From Saccharomyces paradoxus (taxonomy: Eukaryota; Ascomycota; Saccharomycetes; Saccharomycetales; Saccharomycetaceae), in contig NC_047499.1 of NCBI RefSeq assembly GCF_002079055.1, positions 744,001 through 808,000 of the forward strand: a DNA stretch of 64,000 nt, in the 5' to 3' direction. Below are positions 10,463 to 19,548 of this stretch, piece after piece (the first letter of the stretch is position 1; every line of letters starts with the position of its first letter). The notes under the pieces were generated by a model. It had not been told where the DNA came from. It saw only the letters and a program-made list of their open reading frames with translations, and made no database searches. The translations under genes and the position numbers were made by a program.

Positions 10463-11904
10463 GGGGAGTTATAGTTCTTACTTTTTGTTCCTGCCCTTCA
10501 TAAACACAACTTTTCATTTTTAAAAAGCATTAATTTGCGAACACTTGAACTACTTGCACAATACATAGTTTTCTCTTCCATAGATACAGTTAATAATTAA
10601 TAACATTACATACAAACATGTTTCAGTTTCATTTCAGCAAGACAAGATTGATATTACAAAGCGTGTAATCTAAAAAAACTATGAAATTTCTCCCGGGTAT
10701 GAAACTACATTCTACTATCAATTTTAATAGATGAGCGATTAAACGGGATATTTAAATTTATGACTTCTGTAAACCGTCGAATCTCTCCAACTTCTAGTAA
10801 TCAAATATGCACATAACATAATTGTATCTAATCAATGTCTTGCTCCATTTTGATTTCTTATCTTTCTTTCCTTCGTATTTCCCCCCCTCCACTTCTCTAG
10901 CCAAAGCAACATCATGTATTGCAAGCAACAATGCATTGCACCACAGTGCACCAAGTTTGAAAATAGAAACCTTGCCCACGTCCAATCATGCAACAACACA
11001 AAGAAAACTCCCATTGCAATTAAAAAACAGTGAATTAAAACCGCATGTGTAATAGATGCATTCAGAAAAGATGAGGATAAAAAAAGAAGGAAAAAATTGC
11101 AAAGAGGGTAAAACAACATAAAAAGAACAAATTCAAAATTTCCTTATAATAAACCTTAACGCGGAGTTTCCGTCAACACACTATATGGAAGTAAAACGTG
11201 TGAAATCAACAGAACCAACCACAGCATATCATAAACTTGAACATAGACACAACTGAAAAACTCAAACATGCTATACAGCCAAGCAGAAAACCCATCCGTT
11301 CCTTTTTTATTTCTTACCTCTCCTTGTAATCTCCACTCCATTTTTCTCATCCTCGTCTGAGCTAAATATATCCCTCCACTAGAATTAATCCTCAGCCTTC
11401 ATCATGCTATTGGAATCCCCTATCTGGTCACTACAAAAATGAACATGTTCATAGCGAGGCGCATATATCCAAAGTTAAAATGAACAAAGTGCATCGCATA
11501 GCTGGACATGCAATATAATCAAATTTCCTCAAACAGAAGAAGAATTGAGAACAAAACAGAAGAAAAAGAATGACAATTTGAAAAGAAAATATAGCGAAAC
11601 AAAACAATAAATGACTTGATTGAACAACGCCTATGCAATTCTTTTCCGAAAATTGGGACACTCAACAGAATTTCATCAATGGTTATCTTTCTTCTAGTAA
11701 TAGGAAGACCGAAGATAAAACTTGAACTAGAAACTGTTACTCTTTCAATCTCGATTTTTATCTTGAAATTCTGTAAAAAAAAACTCCAATAAGATCCGGG
11801 TGATGGGTTGAATTGACAAGGAATAGGGCTAGGTTACAATGGTAATAAAAAAGAGCCTTGCTTACAAAGTGTGGTACGTCTATATAAAATTTATATGCGA
11901 TAGT
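10463..11904. other. Unusually long gap between convergent FAA4 and RKR1
   Basis: This stretch separates two gene 3' ends, so it needs no promoter, yet it is 1,442 bases long. It is AT-rich with poly-A, poly-T and poly-C tracts. No open frame above about 60 codons begins with ATG and looks coding. The best small frame is at 10914-11033 and is listed separately. No tRNA, LTR or snoRNA box pattern was recognised. Confidence 0.6.
10914..11033 (+). CDS. Possible 39-residue cysteine-containing microprotein
   Basis: An ATG frame of 39 codons encoding a basic peptide with four cysteines in the first 26 residues (MYCKQQC, APQC, QSC) and a lysine-rich end (TPIAIKKQ). It is not recognised. S. cerevisiae annotates an uncharacterised ORF of about 43 codons, YMR247W-A, somewhere in this neighbourhood; I cannot confirm that this is the same frame. 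The case for it is only that it is the best ATG frame I saw in a long gap with no other explanation. Chance is quite possible. Confidence 0.25.
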   Translation: MYCKQQCIAPQCTKFENRNLAHVQSCNNTKKTPIAIKKQ

Positions 11905-14900
11905 TTATCTCCTAAATGGAATCTCACTACGGCATAATGGACATGTGTTGTTACCCGATGAGCGAAACCATTTGTAAAGACATGCACCATGAAACTTATT
12001 TTTACAAGTGGGACATGTCTTTGAAGGCAGTTTCCTATCCACGGCATGTAGTATAGAATAACATATGGCACATTCTTCGAAGCCAGAAAATTGTAAGTGG
12101 ACATTTTTAGTAAACAACTCCAAAGAATCCAAAACGGATCCATTCATGCCTGTAATTACATGTTGTGTAGACATTATCCACTGTTTCCATTTTTGTTCAC
12201 TTATACCAACTCTAGAGACACCATTAACTTGAATATTTGTTAACGGGTAGTTCTTTGGTAGTTTAAAGGAGATTTCCAACTTTTGCTCATCAATTAAATA
12301 GCTTGCCTTCACTTCATTAGTAATATTGTTTAATTTAATAGTCAACGCATCATCACTAGACGTTAGGCGGTCCATCTTAGAATTGATATCGTCGAATTCA
12401 TTTTTGATCAAAATTGGTGAGATGAACTGTGAGACGAACTTTTCAATATCATTTTGTAATGACCTATCTTTTATATTTAACCACCAAATACTCGTCAAAG
12501 AACCAACATTATTAAATAATTGGTAAAGTGTATGACCCAACAGTTTTTTACATTCTTCAAATATGTCCTCTTTATAAGGAGAGAAATTATTTCCGACGAT
12601 GTCATACCGTGAGATCTCATTAGTGTCAACCTGTTTCCAAAAGTCATTATCTCGTAAATCTATTTGATCCGTAATAAAATCAAACATTTTATTGATTAAA
12701 CCGGCTTCCTTTAATTGTTCAATAAATAATTGTCTCATATTATAAGACGTATCTTTGAAATACATCAGTATCAAATGCCAATACCACAGGTATTTGATAA
12801 ATGAGTTTTTATCCTCATATTCAAGGTATTCCTTTGGCACCCCATTAGCAACTTTTCGTAACAATTCTTGAGGTAGTTTAAATTTGGAGTTTACACTATT
12901 ATTAGATGCACTACCATCTTCATCTGAACCAGCTTGTTTTTGAACCTTCAGCTCGTACTCAATTATAATATCCTGTTGCGTTCTCACGACCAAAGAACTC
13001 AAAAAAGTTGTTAATAGCCTTGATTGATTAATATTGCGACCGATGTCCTTGTCATTTAATACAGCGTCGAATATTCTTTTGTATTGCGGTTCTAAATTTT
13101 TAAGTTCCATTGAAGAAATGGCCTTGTACAATTTCTGGTAGAATAATGTAGACACTTGATTGTTTCTTTCTTGATTGAAGTTTAAAAAAATCATTTCAAT
13201 TAAATTCTCATGAATTTCATCGCTATATTCTGAGATTTCTTTACCATTTTTGGAAACACCAAGCGACAATGTTTCATATAAATTCAAACAGGAAGAGCGG
13301 AGTTCTAGTAAAAATGAAGTATCGTCGAGTTGACACATCGATAGAGAATCTGCCAACAACCTTTCTGAGAGTTCAAAAGCTGTTAAGCCCAAATCTCTGA
13401 CACCTTCAAACCTCATCAGTTTGGTAAAAAATTCCAGTAGTAACAATCTAGCAATGCTAAAACTAGGCTCATAGGCAAGATCACTATCTAACCATTTCAG
13501 TATTGAACGGAATATCATGTTCAATCTCTGTGGCGCTATAGGAACAAACTGTTTATCTGCCTCTGGGATATCCAGCAGAATATTCAAAAGAACTAATGAT
13601 TTGAATTCACGATCGACAAGTTCCACTTCTCTAATCCCAATCAATTGAGACGCCAGTAATGTTCTTAATTTGGTCATCTCATCTTTAGAGTTGGATCTGT
13701 TAAACACCAAAAGTAATATAGCACATAGCAGGTAATCTTTATCAGTAGATTTGTGATTCTTCACAGTTTTAGTTACATGACTTTCAACCAATGCTAATAG
13801 CCCATTTAATGTGGCAGATGAGACCGTATCAATGCCGTTCAATAAAACCTTATATAATACTCTTGAATAATAAAAAAAGTAAACATAATTACCTTCAGCA
13901 ATATCAACAGTAAATAAAGCATCGCCACCATAGGCAGGATGGATGATGCTTTCAACAATATCGGAAAAATTGAAATCAACCTTGCCATGTTTAAAAAATG
14001 TATACCCAAAATCATAGTAAAGATCATTCGGTTCCTCCGAAAGACAGTTATAGTCAGTGACTAGCTCGGAAACTACCGTTATAAATGCAACAATACAGCT
14101 ATTGATGTGGTCTGGCAGAGCTTCGAGCAATGAATCTAAGAATAGAGCATACCTAATCAGTTTTTGCATACTTGTTAAATTAATGGGCTTATCGTCTGTA
14201 ACGAGTAAATGCGTGTTAGTACCTAAGCTGCTCACCAAGGATGACCTGTGATCAATCGTTGGCATATACCTGGCAAAAACTCTGATTGCATCGGTGGGGA
14301 AAAAAATTGGAGAAGTATCGTCGCAGTTATTAACTAGCTCCACAGCGTGCTTGACATACTTTTCTTTTGTTGAAGGGCTAAAATAAACCTGAGCATGTTG
14401 TAGAATAATTTGAGCCAACTTATCTGCAATCTTAGGATTCTCTCTAGCCGACTGTAACGACAACTTAAATAGTTCTTCATCAGTGTCTTCTGAAACCTCA
14501 TACAATACGCAGGAAAGGAAGTCGGTATTTAGTAACAACGTTGAAAAAAAAGTTTTATCTAATTTAGATAAAACTGCACAAAACCGTTCAATCTGGTCAT
14601 TGGCAACTGCGCTTTGGTAAAGTGTGACGATAGTTTTTTGATTTAAAATTTTATTTTTACCTTTAAATAACTCGCCACTGTCGTCAAACTTATAATTTTT
14701 AAAATAATCTTCGATGTACAAATCTAACTCGAAAGAATCTGATTTCAATAATTGTTGATAAACGTCATTGTCCAACTCATTCATTGTGTCTAAAATTGAT
14801 GCTTTTGGTACGCTAAAAGAAAATGCAACGATAAAGAAATTTTCTAACGAAGAAATTGCATCGTCATTCATCTTGAAAAAGGTGGAATTCGAATAATGTG

Positions 14901-16590
14901 TTATGATACCAGCAAAGTTTTGATACGTTGATTCTTGAACCAATGTTGGAACTTTGTATATAAGTTTCCCTATCTTCTCATTCAGAAAAATCATTTTGGA
15001 ATCTAAAAAGTAATTGAGAGCTTCATATACACCATTGTATCTGTTGAAAACATTTGAGGGATCTGTTTCGACCAATTGCACAAAAAAATCGAACAAGGAA
15101 TTAATCGCGGATTCGTTATTGGGGGCAGTTACCAATAGAGCAAAAAGATTCCTTTCGAAACATACCTTCCTTTTCCTTGTGTCATCATCTGAAGTGAAGT
15201 AATCTTCAATCTCTCTTTCCCACTTATCGGGTGGAAGGACACCACCAAGAGTGTGATTCAATTTCGTGAATTCGGTTAAAGATCTCCCGCTGGAAAGAGT
15301 GTTTAAAATTTCAGCTTCCACTATTCCTTTCACTTTTTCTTCTGAAGAATCCTCAGCAAACTTCAAGAAATTCGTCCAAAACTCATTGAGAACCTCAGCA
15401 CTATTCCTTCCAGAAAAGGCCTTTTCATTCAGTTTTTGTATTGATTTTTGCCAAATTGGAAGCCATTCAAGATCATAATCAAGAAAACCGTGCCTATTGG
15501 TTGAGCTGTACAACGCAAACATGCCCTTGAAAAACCCTGGTGATGGTGAAGTACAGGAAATGGACAAAAATCCGATTAGTTTTTCTTTAGAAGATTTATC
15601 ATATGCCCATATTTTCCCGTCTCTATAGTCATCTAGAGTGGCTAAAAGGTTTAATATTGGTGGGAAAACAGGACTTGCTTTTAGAATATTCTTTGACGTG
15701 ACATGTGCCAGCGATTTCAGTAATTTCTTCACTGCTAACTTCATTATATCTTTGTGAGAAGGCATGTAACCACTTGTATAAAGAACATTAATCAATTGAA
15801 GAACGGTTTCGTAGGTATTTGTATTTTGGCCACTTTTTAAGTTCAGTAATTTCCAGATTGACTCATCAGAAAGAATTTCGTTGATACAAGATTTACATTC
15901 AGAGATGTCTTTGTTATGAACAAAAAGTTTAATCAGAAGCAATACCGCACTTGCTATAACTCTGTGGTACCTAAATTCAGATTCTTCTTTACTGGAGTAA
16001 CGTTCATTGGAAATGGTATCTTCATTTTCGTTTACAACAATCTCCTTTACTAAATCCAATAGCTGTTCTTCAAAAACAGACCATAAAGCATTGATTTTTG
16101 CTGGATCTTTGTTGAAACATTCCGCTAATTCATTGAAACAAGGCTTGGCCACACTATGATCGAGTTCGCACGTACCGAGAAGTATCAAAGGTATGAAATC
16201 CTTCAAAAATTTTGATATTTTTTTCTTAAGACTTTTGACAAGCATTATAGTAATTTGATGAGACTGCAGTCTGATAACCTTGTAATCACTAATTACCAGT
16301 TTGGCATATATTTGCGACCAACAAAGAAGGAAAATGTCATTGAAAAAGTACTCATTCTGGTCAAAGTCGGTTATCAAATTGGAAAGATCCATTAAGGCCT
16401 TCTCTTTTGTAGTTTCATCTCTTTTCAAAAGGGATTTGAAAATAAGTTTCAATTCGTTCGAGTACAAAGAGTTCAAAAAGCTTGGATCCGGTGAGCCATC
16501 AAAGTAGTTTAAGGATATTCTAACACCATTATGGCCGAGCCCTAAATCTGTGTTATACTGCTGAAATGTGTTAATTCCACCAAATGACAT
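11905..16590 (-). CDS. RKR1: Ribosome quality control E3 ubiquitin ligase Rkr1/Ltn1
   Basis: A 1,561-residue protein (S. cerevisiae about 1,562), orthologue of Ltn1/Listerin. It binds the 60S subunit of stalled, split ribosomes within the ribosome quality control complex (with Rqc1, Rqc2, Cdc48) and ubiquitinates the trapped nascent chain. Most of the chain is helical, consistent with HEAT/ARM repeats. The N-terminus (MSFGGINTFQQYN) is the conserved 60S-contacting end. The C-terminal RING spans about Cys1507 to Cys1553, with CAIC, CPTC, a histidine in KFHGAC and CPLC as zinc ligands. The frame is intact over 4.7 kb. Confidence 0.96.
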   Translation of the reverse strand: MSFGGINTFQQYNTDLGLGHNGVRISLNYFDGSPDPSFLNSLYSNELKLIFKSLLKRDETTKEKALMDLSNLITDFDQNEYFFNDIFLLCWSQIYAKLVISDYKVIRLQSHQITIMLVKSLKKKISKFLKDFIPLILLGTCELDHSVAKPCFNELAECFNKDPAKINALWSVFEEQLLDLVKEIVVNENEDTISNERYSSKEESEFRYHRVIASAVLLLIKLFVHNKDISECKSCINEILSDESIWKLLNLKSGQNTNTYETVLQLINVLYTSGYMPSHKDIMKLAVKKLLKSLAHVTSKNILKASPVFPPILNLLATLDDYRDGKIWAYDKSSKEKLIGFLSISCTSPSPGFFKGMFALYSSTNRHGFLDYDLEWLPIWQKSIQKLNEKAFSGRNSAEVLNEFWTNFLKFAEDSSEEKVKGIVEAEILNTLSSGRSLTEFTKLNHTLGGVLPPDKWEREIEDYFTSDDDTRKRKVCFERNLFALLVTAPNNESAINSLFDFFVQLVETDPSNVFNRYNGVYEALNYFLDSKMIFLNEKIGKLIYKVPTLVQESTYQNFAGIITHYSNSTFFKMNDDAISSLENFFIVAFSFSVPKASILDTMNELDNDVYQQLLKSDSFELDLYIEDYFKNYKFDDSGELFKGKNKILNQKTIVTLYQSAVANDQIERFCAVLSKLDKTFFSTLLLNTDFLSCVLYEVSEDTDEELFKLSLQSARENPKIADKLAQIILQHAQVYFSPSTKEKYVKHAVELVNNCDDTSPIFFPTDAIRVFARYMPTIDHRSSLVSSLGTNTHLLVTDDKPINLTSMQKLIRYALFLDSLLEALPDHINSCIVAFITVVSELVTDYNCLSEEPNDLYYDFGYTFFKHGKVDFNFSDIVESIIHPAYGGDALFTVDIAEGNYVYFFYYSRVLYKVLLNGIDTVSSATLNGLLALVESHVTKTVKNHKSTDKDYLLCAILLLVFNRSNSKDEMTKLRTLLASQLIGIREVELVDREFKSLVLLNILLDIPEADKQFVPIAPQRLNMIFRSILKWLDSDLAYEPSFSIARLLLLEFFTKLMRFEGVRDLGLTAFELSERLLADSLSMCQLDDTSFLLELRSSCLNLYETLSLGVSKNGKEISEYSDEIHENLIEMIFLNFNQERNNQVSTLFYQKLYKAISSMELKNLEPQYKRIFDAVLNDKDIGRNINQSRLLTTFLSSLVVRTQQDIIIEYELKVQKQAGSDEDGSASNNSVNSKFKLPQELLRKVANGVPKEYLEYEDKNSFIKYLWYWHLILMYFKDTSYNMRQLFIEQLKEAGLINKMFDFITDQIDLRDNDFWKQVDTNEISRYDIVGNNFSPYKEDIFEECKKLLGHTLYQLFNNVGSLTSIWWLNIKDRSLQNDIEKFVSQFISPILIKNEFDDINSKMDRLTSSDDALTIKLNNITNEVKASYLIDEQKLEISFKLPKNYPLTNIQVNGVSRVGISEQKWKQWIMSTQHVITGMNGSVLDSLELFTKNVHLQFSGFEECAICYSILHAVDRKLPSKTCPTCKNKFHGACLYKWFRSSGNNTCPLCRSEIPFRR

Positions 16591-16934
16591 TAAGAACCAA
16601 TTATTGCCTTCAACTTTTTAACGGTTTAGCAGACTTGACCTATTGGAAAACACTTCTTCAAAATAGTACATGTTGAAAGAAGCCATGTCAAGTTACAACA
16701 TTTGAATTTTTCTTATGACGTTTTTTCCGCTTCATCGGTATTTTTCAATTTTCCCTGCTGTGGTCCCAATTTGGGTTGACTTGAATGGTACGCAATTAAC
16801 AAATATAAAAAGCAAGTGTTTAACTAGGTCAGCGGGTATGAGGCACTTAAAATTTAAAGAACATAGTGAAACTTGTTACTGTTTAGCTAAAAAATTGAAC
16901 AAAATAGCATTAGTCATACCAATAAACAAAAAAA
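16591..16934. other. Spacer between RKR1 promoter and tRNA-Ala
   Basis: This holds the 5' flank of RKR1 (minus strand) and the 3' flank of the tRNA gene. A run of A on the plus strand at 16928-16934 reads as the T-run terminator of RNA polymerase III for the minus-strand tRNA. Nothing else is recognised. Confidence 0.5.
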
Positions 16935-17007
16935 TGGACGAGTCCGGAATCGAACCGGAGACCTCTCCCATGCTAAGGGAGCGCGCTACCGACTACGCCA
17001 CACGCCC
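16935..17007 (-). tRNA. tA(AGC): tRNA-Ala (anticodon AGC)
   Basis: A 73-nt intronless tRNA on the minus strand, beginning GGGCGTG and ending with discriminator A. The anticodon loop reads TTAGCAT, anticodon AGC (read as IGC). The G3-U70 wobble pair, the main identity element for alanyl-tRNA synthetase, is present. The A box lies in the D arm and the B box GGTTCGATTCC in the T arm. The sequence matches the yeast alanine tRNA sequenced by Holley, as corrected. By synteny it is tA(AGC)M2. A T-run terminator follows it, and a fossil sigma LTR begins 16 bases upstream. Confidence 0.97.
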
Positions 17008-17022
17008 GTTTTTGTTATTATT

Positions 17023-17376
17023 TGTTTCATCTCAAGATGGGATACCTCAGCATTACTAGATTTACCAACCTAGACATAAAACATGTATGAAACACGTACG
17101 AAACAATAGTTCCAAAACAGACAAGATTGAGTATACTAGACAACCTGCTTGCTTAAGATGAACCAAACCAACCAAACGTATAAATACCTGAACAATTAGT
17201 TTAGATCCGAGATTCCGCGCTTCCACCCTTTAGTTAGATTCAGATCTTATATAGATTATATAGGATAAGTAACATTCTGTGAATCACGATAATAATAAGT
17301 CTGACAACAAGTTACTCTCCTAAACGACTTTAGGATTGTCAAGACATCCGGTATTACTCGAGCCCGTAATACAACA
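17023..17376 (+). mobile_element. Fossil solo LTR of Ty3 (sigma element)
   Basis: About 354 bp, matching the Ty3 LTR (sigma, about 340 bp in S. cerevisiae) as I remember it. It includes the internal block GTTTAGATCCGAGATTCCGC and the end block GTATTACTCGAGCCCGTAAT, and finishes ACAACA. It starts with TG 16 bases upstream of the tRNA-Ala 5' end, which is where Ty3 integrates at RNA polymerase III start sites. It is a solo LTR with no internal Ty3 sequence. It is well diverged from the consensus, so it is an old insertion. The flanking five bases no longer match clearly. Confidence 0.9.
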
Positions 17377-17745
17377 GTTATGTCCTGGTTAAAACTGGAT
17401 AACACACGTTGATTGTAACAACTATGTCGCAGATGAAACGCTAGCGATTACTTAAAAGGGTCATCGTCAATTACGTCCGAAACGACCGAAGACACATTGT
17501 CTCAAACAGTATTAAACCAACCTATATAAATACTAGCACTCTAGGAAACTACAATCCAAGATGTGATATATAGAAATAGAAGAAAAACAAGTTTAAGTTT
17601 AGATCTGAAGTTCCTTTAACACTTGGATAAGCAAGTTCGCTACGTGACATGTTAATGTTGTTTTTCAATTGAATATAAGTGACGGCGGTTTTACTGAATA
17701 GATTATCACAAGTGCTCAATTGAACGTTTATGAAACCAATTCTTG
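17377..17745. repeat. Possible older LTR remnant, family uncertain
   Basis: This 369-bp piece between the sigma and delta LTRs has LTR-like features: a TATATAAATA box near 17523-17532 and a downstream block (AGTTTAGATCTGAAGTTCC at about 17597-17615) resembling part of sigma. I could not assign it; Ty4 (tau) or a diverged sigma are possible. It holds no convincing gene. The call is weak. Confidence 0.3.
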
Positions 17746-18075
17746 TGTTGAAATGAGAATCAACTACCATCTATTGCGTAGTACTCATATCAATGGTATA
17801 TTATCTTATACGGCTTACGGAGATGACCTAAACCTTGAGAAACAGCTGTTAATTCCGGTGGAAGCCGAAGTCCGAGAATTGACAATTTAATAGGATCAAT
17901 GAGTAAATCTTATAAAGCAAAATAATAAAGAGTAGTGTTATTGTGCAGAATTATCGATTTCCTTTTTTGAATTCCTATATCCTCGAGGATGGCTTCTAGT
18001 GTATCCCGTGTACCTGATAATAGTTTTTATAGAAATGGAATCCACACAATTATCTGAAAATTCACCTATTTCTCA
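17746..18075 (+). mobile_element. Fossil solo delta LTR (Ty1/Ty2 type)
   Basis: About 330 bp, close to the usual 334 bp of delta. It begins TGTTGAAATG. It contains the blocks TATATTATCTTATACGG and AATAGGATCAATGA, the segment TTGTGCAGAATTATCGATTTCC and the end CACCTATTTCTCA, all recognisable from delta. No internal Ty1/Ty2 sequence follows, so it is a solo LTR. It lies about 740 bases upstream of the tRNA-Ala gene, within the Ty1 target range. Divergence from the consensus is substantial, and no matching five-base target duplication remains, so the insertion is old. Confidence 0.9.
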
Positions 18076-18521
18076 CGCTTGTTGCATTTATCAATTATCC
18101 TCCTATGTTGCACGAAATAAGAAGATGAAGTACTTAGTATCAATATCACCGGAAGGATTCAAATACCAAGTTCTTAGATGAAATACTGCTATTGGTACTG
18201 AATGATAAGCAGAACCTTCTGGGGCCAATCTGCCTACCTGTACTCAGCCGTCTTGTCAGCAACAGTATCCCCAACATAATCTGGCTGTAGTATTAGTCTT
18301 AGTCGGTTATTTTAACACATATGTAGCCGGCCGTCACTTTCCATCACCCGTTATTCAACACAACTGCGCAGTCAGACAGGACAGTTTGCATATTATCAAA
18401 CAAAAGATACTGCTATTACTGAACTGCCTATGATATTATGCACGCTTAACTCTTAGAAAGTTTGACAGGACTGTATGCTTCACTTAAGCTACACCTGGGT
18501 CGATAATAAGGTCAGCCATTG

Positions 18522-18668
18522 TTACTGACTGATCTTCTTTCTTGTCAGATTGCGGCGTTCATCCAGAGACTCCCATAATATCTCGGTCGTACCAGTAAAA
18601 CACGCTATCGCTATTGTTCCCGTCGTAAGTGCACCTAATATGATACCAATACAATCCTTAGTACTCAT
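18522..18668 (-). CDS. Possible 48-residue single-pass membrane microprotein
   Basis: An ATG frame of 48 codons. Residues 6-26 form a hydrophobic stretch (CIGIILGALTTGTIAIACFTG) long enough for one membrane helix, followed by a charged tail (WESLDERRN, TRKKIS). The combination looks protein-like, but it is not recognised and could be chance or a relic. No upstream promoter was identified. Confidence 0.25.
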   Translation of the reverse strand: MSTKDCIGIILGALTTGTIAIACFTGTTEILWESLDERRNLTRKKISQ

Positions 18669-19384
18669 CTGCGACACGTCAGTGCCCTTCTGGCTTATTC
18701 ATCGGTTCTAGTCCTGTCCATTTCGGACAGTTCGTTGCAAACGAGTTCTCAAGATTCGACGATGCCCAACAACTAACCCAGCGGTTGTATACTGTTTCTG
18801 GGTCAGTGCGCATCGACCATTATAGTTACCAATATGAATACTTAAATCAAGGCTACCGGATAGTATTTTGAACCTTTTATGAATCAATTACTGACTTCCT
18901 ATGTATGTAGCTACTTTGTCAGATAGTTTTTATTACAAAGGTTGCTTTTTAGACTTGTCCTTTTACATATAACAGTGGTGATCAGCTTCGTTTGGGATAG
19001 TGTACTTTTCTTGCAATGCTGAGCACTGATGCCCATACAACGCTTATTGCCTCTTGACACTACCTCGAATAATTAGGTCATTACATCCATGACAGCAGGT
19101 TGTATAACTTGCGAAAGTACAGAAAGACTACAATACGGGTTATTCAAATTCATGCCAGTTGCTTTTTTAGATAAACACTAGTAAATTGTACAAATCAAGA
19201 GCAAAAGCGAAGCTTTCATATATCGCTTATAACAGCAGCGCATAAAATACCACGTAGATGGGCATATTTGAAGGTTTTTTGAATTCATAAAAGTGAATCA
19301 ATAATTCTTCATTTTTTTCACCCTTAACAGTCAAGTTGAACTCTATAAGGAAAAGGGATAGTTCCGGTGCGGCACACCAGAAAA

Positions 19385-19426
19385 AGGGGATTATGCAAAG
19401 TCATGCAACATACACGCGTATATAAG
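19385..19426 (+). promoter_or_regulatory. GAD1 promoter: STRE and TATA box
   Basis: A stress response element AGGGG (Msn2/Msn4 site) lies at 19385-19389 and a consensus TATA box TATATAAG at 19419-19426, about 125 bases before the ATG. A second STRE in the other orientation (CCCCT) is at 19472-19476, between the TATA box and the ATG. This agrees with GAD1 being a stress-related gene. Confidence 0.55.
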
Positions 19427-19548
19427 AGAACATAAATGGCATCTAAACGGGAATGCACGCTCAATAATACTCCCCTCTGGTTCTGCTAGGAGATTATAAG
19501 ACATCGTATATCGCCCTTTTCAATCAAGGCTGAACAAATCAAGTAATA

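Larger units (their letters stand above)
18076..19548. other. Long gene-poor stretch ahead of GAD1
   Basis: About 1.47 kb with no convincing large gene and no LTR I can name. The left part has somewhat higher GC than the usual yeast spacer. It carries two similar words, ATACTGCTATT followed by ACTGAA, near 18183-18203 and 18408-18426. The last 300 bases form the GAD1 promoter. A small frame on the minus strand is listed separately. S. cerevisiae has two dubious ORFs (YMR248C, YMR249C) in this interval. Confidence 0.5.

Noticed and set aside
18076-18521. Possible full-length Ty element after the delta LTR at 17746-18075
   Set aside because: No primer-binding-like sequence, no gag or pol similarity and no second LTR were recognised, so the LTR was treated as solo.
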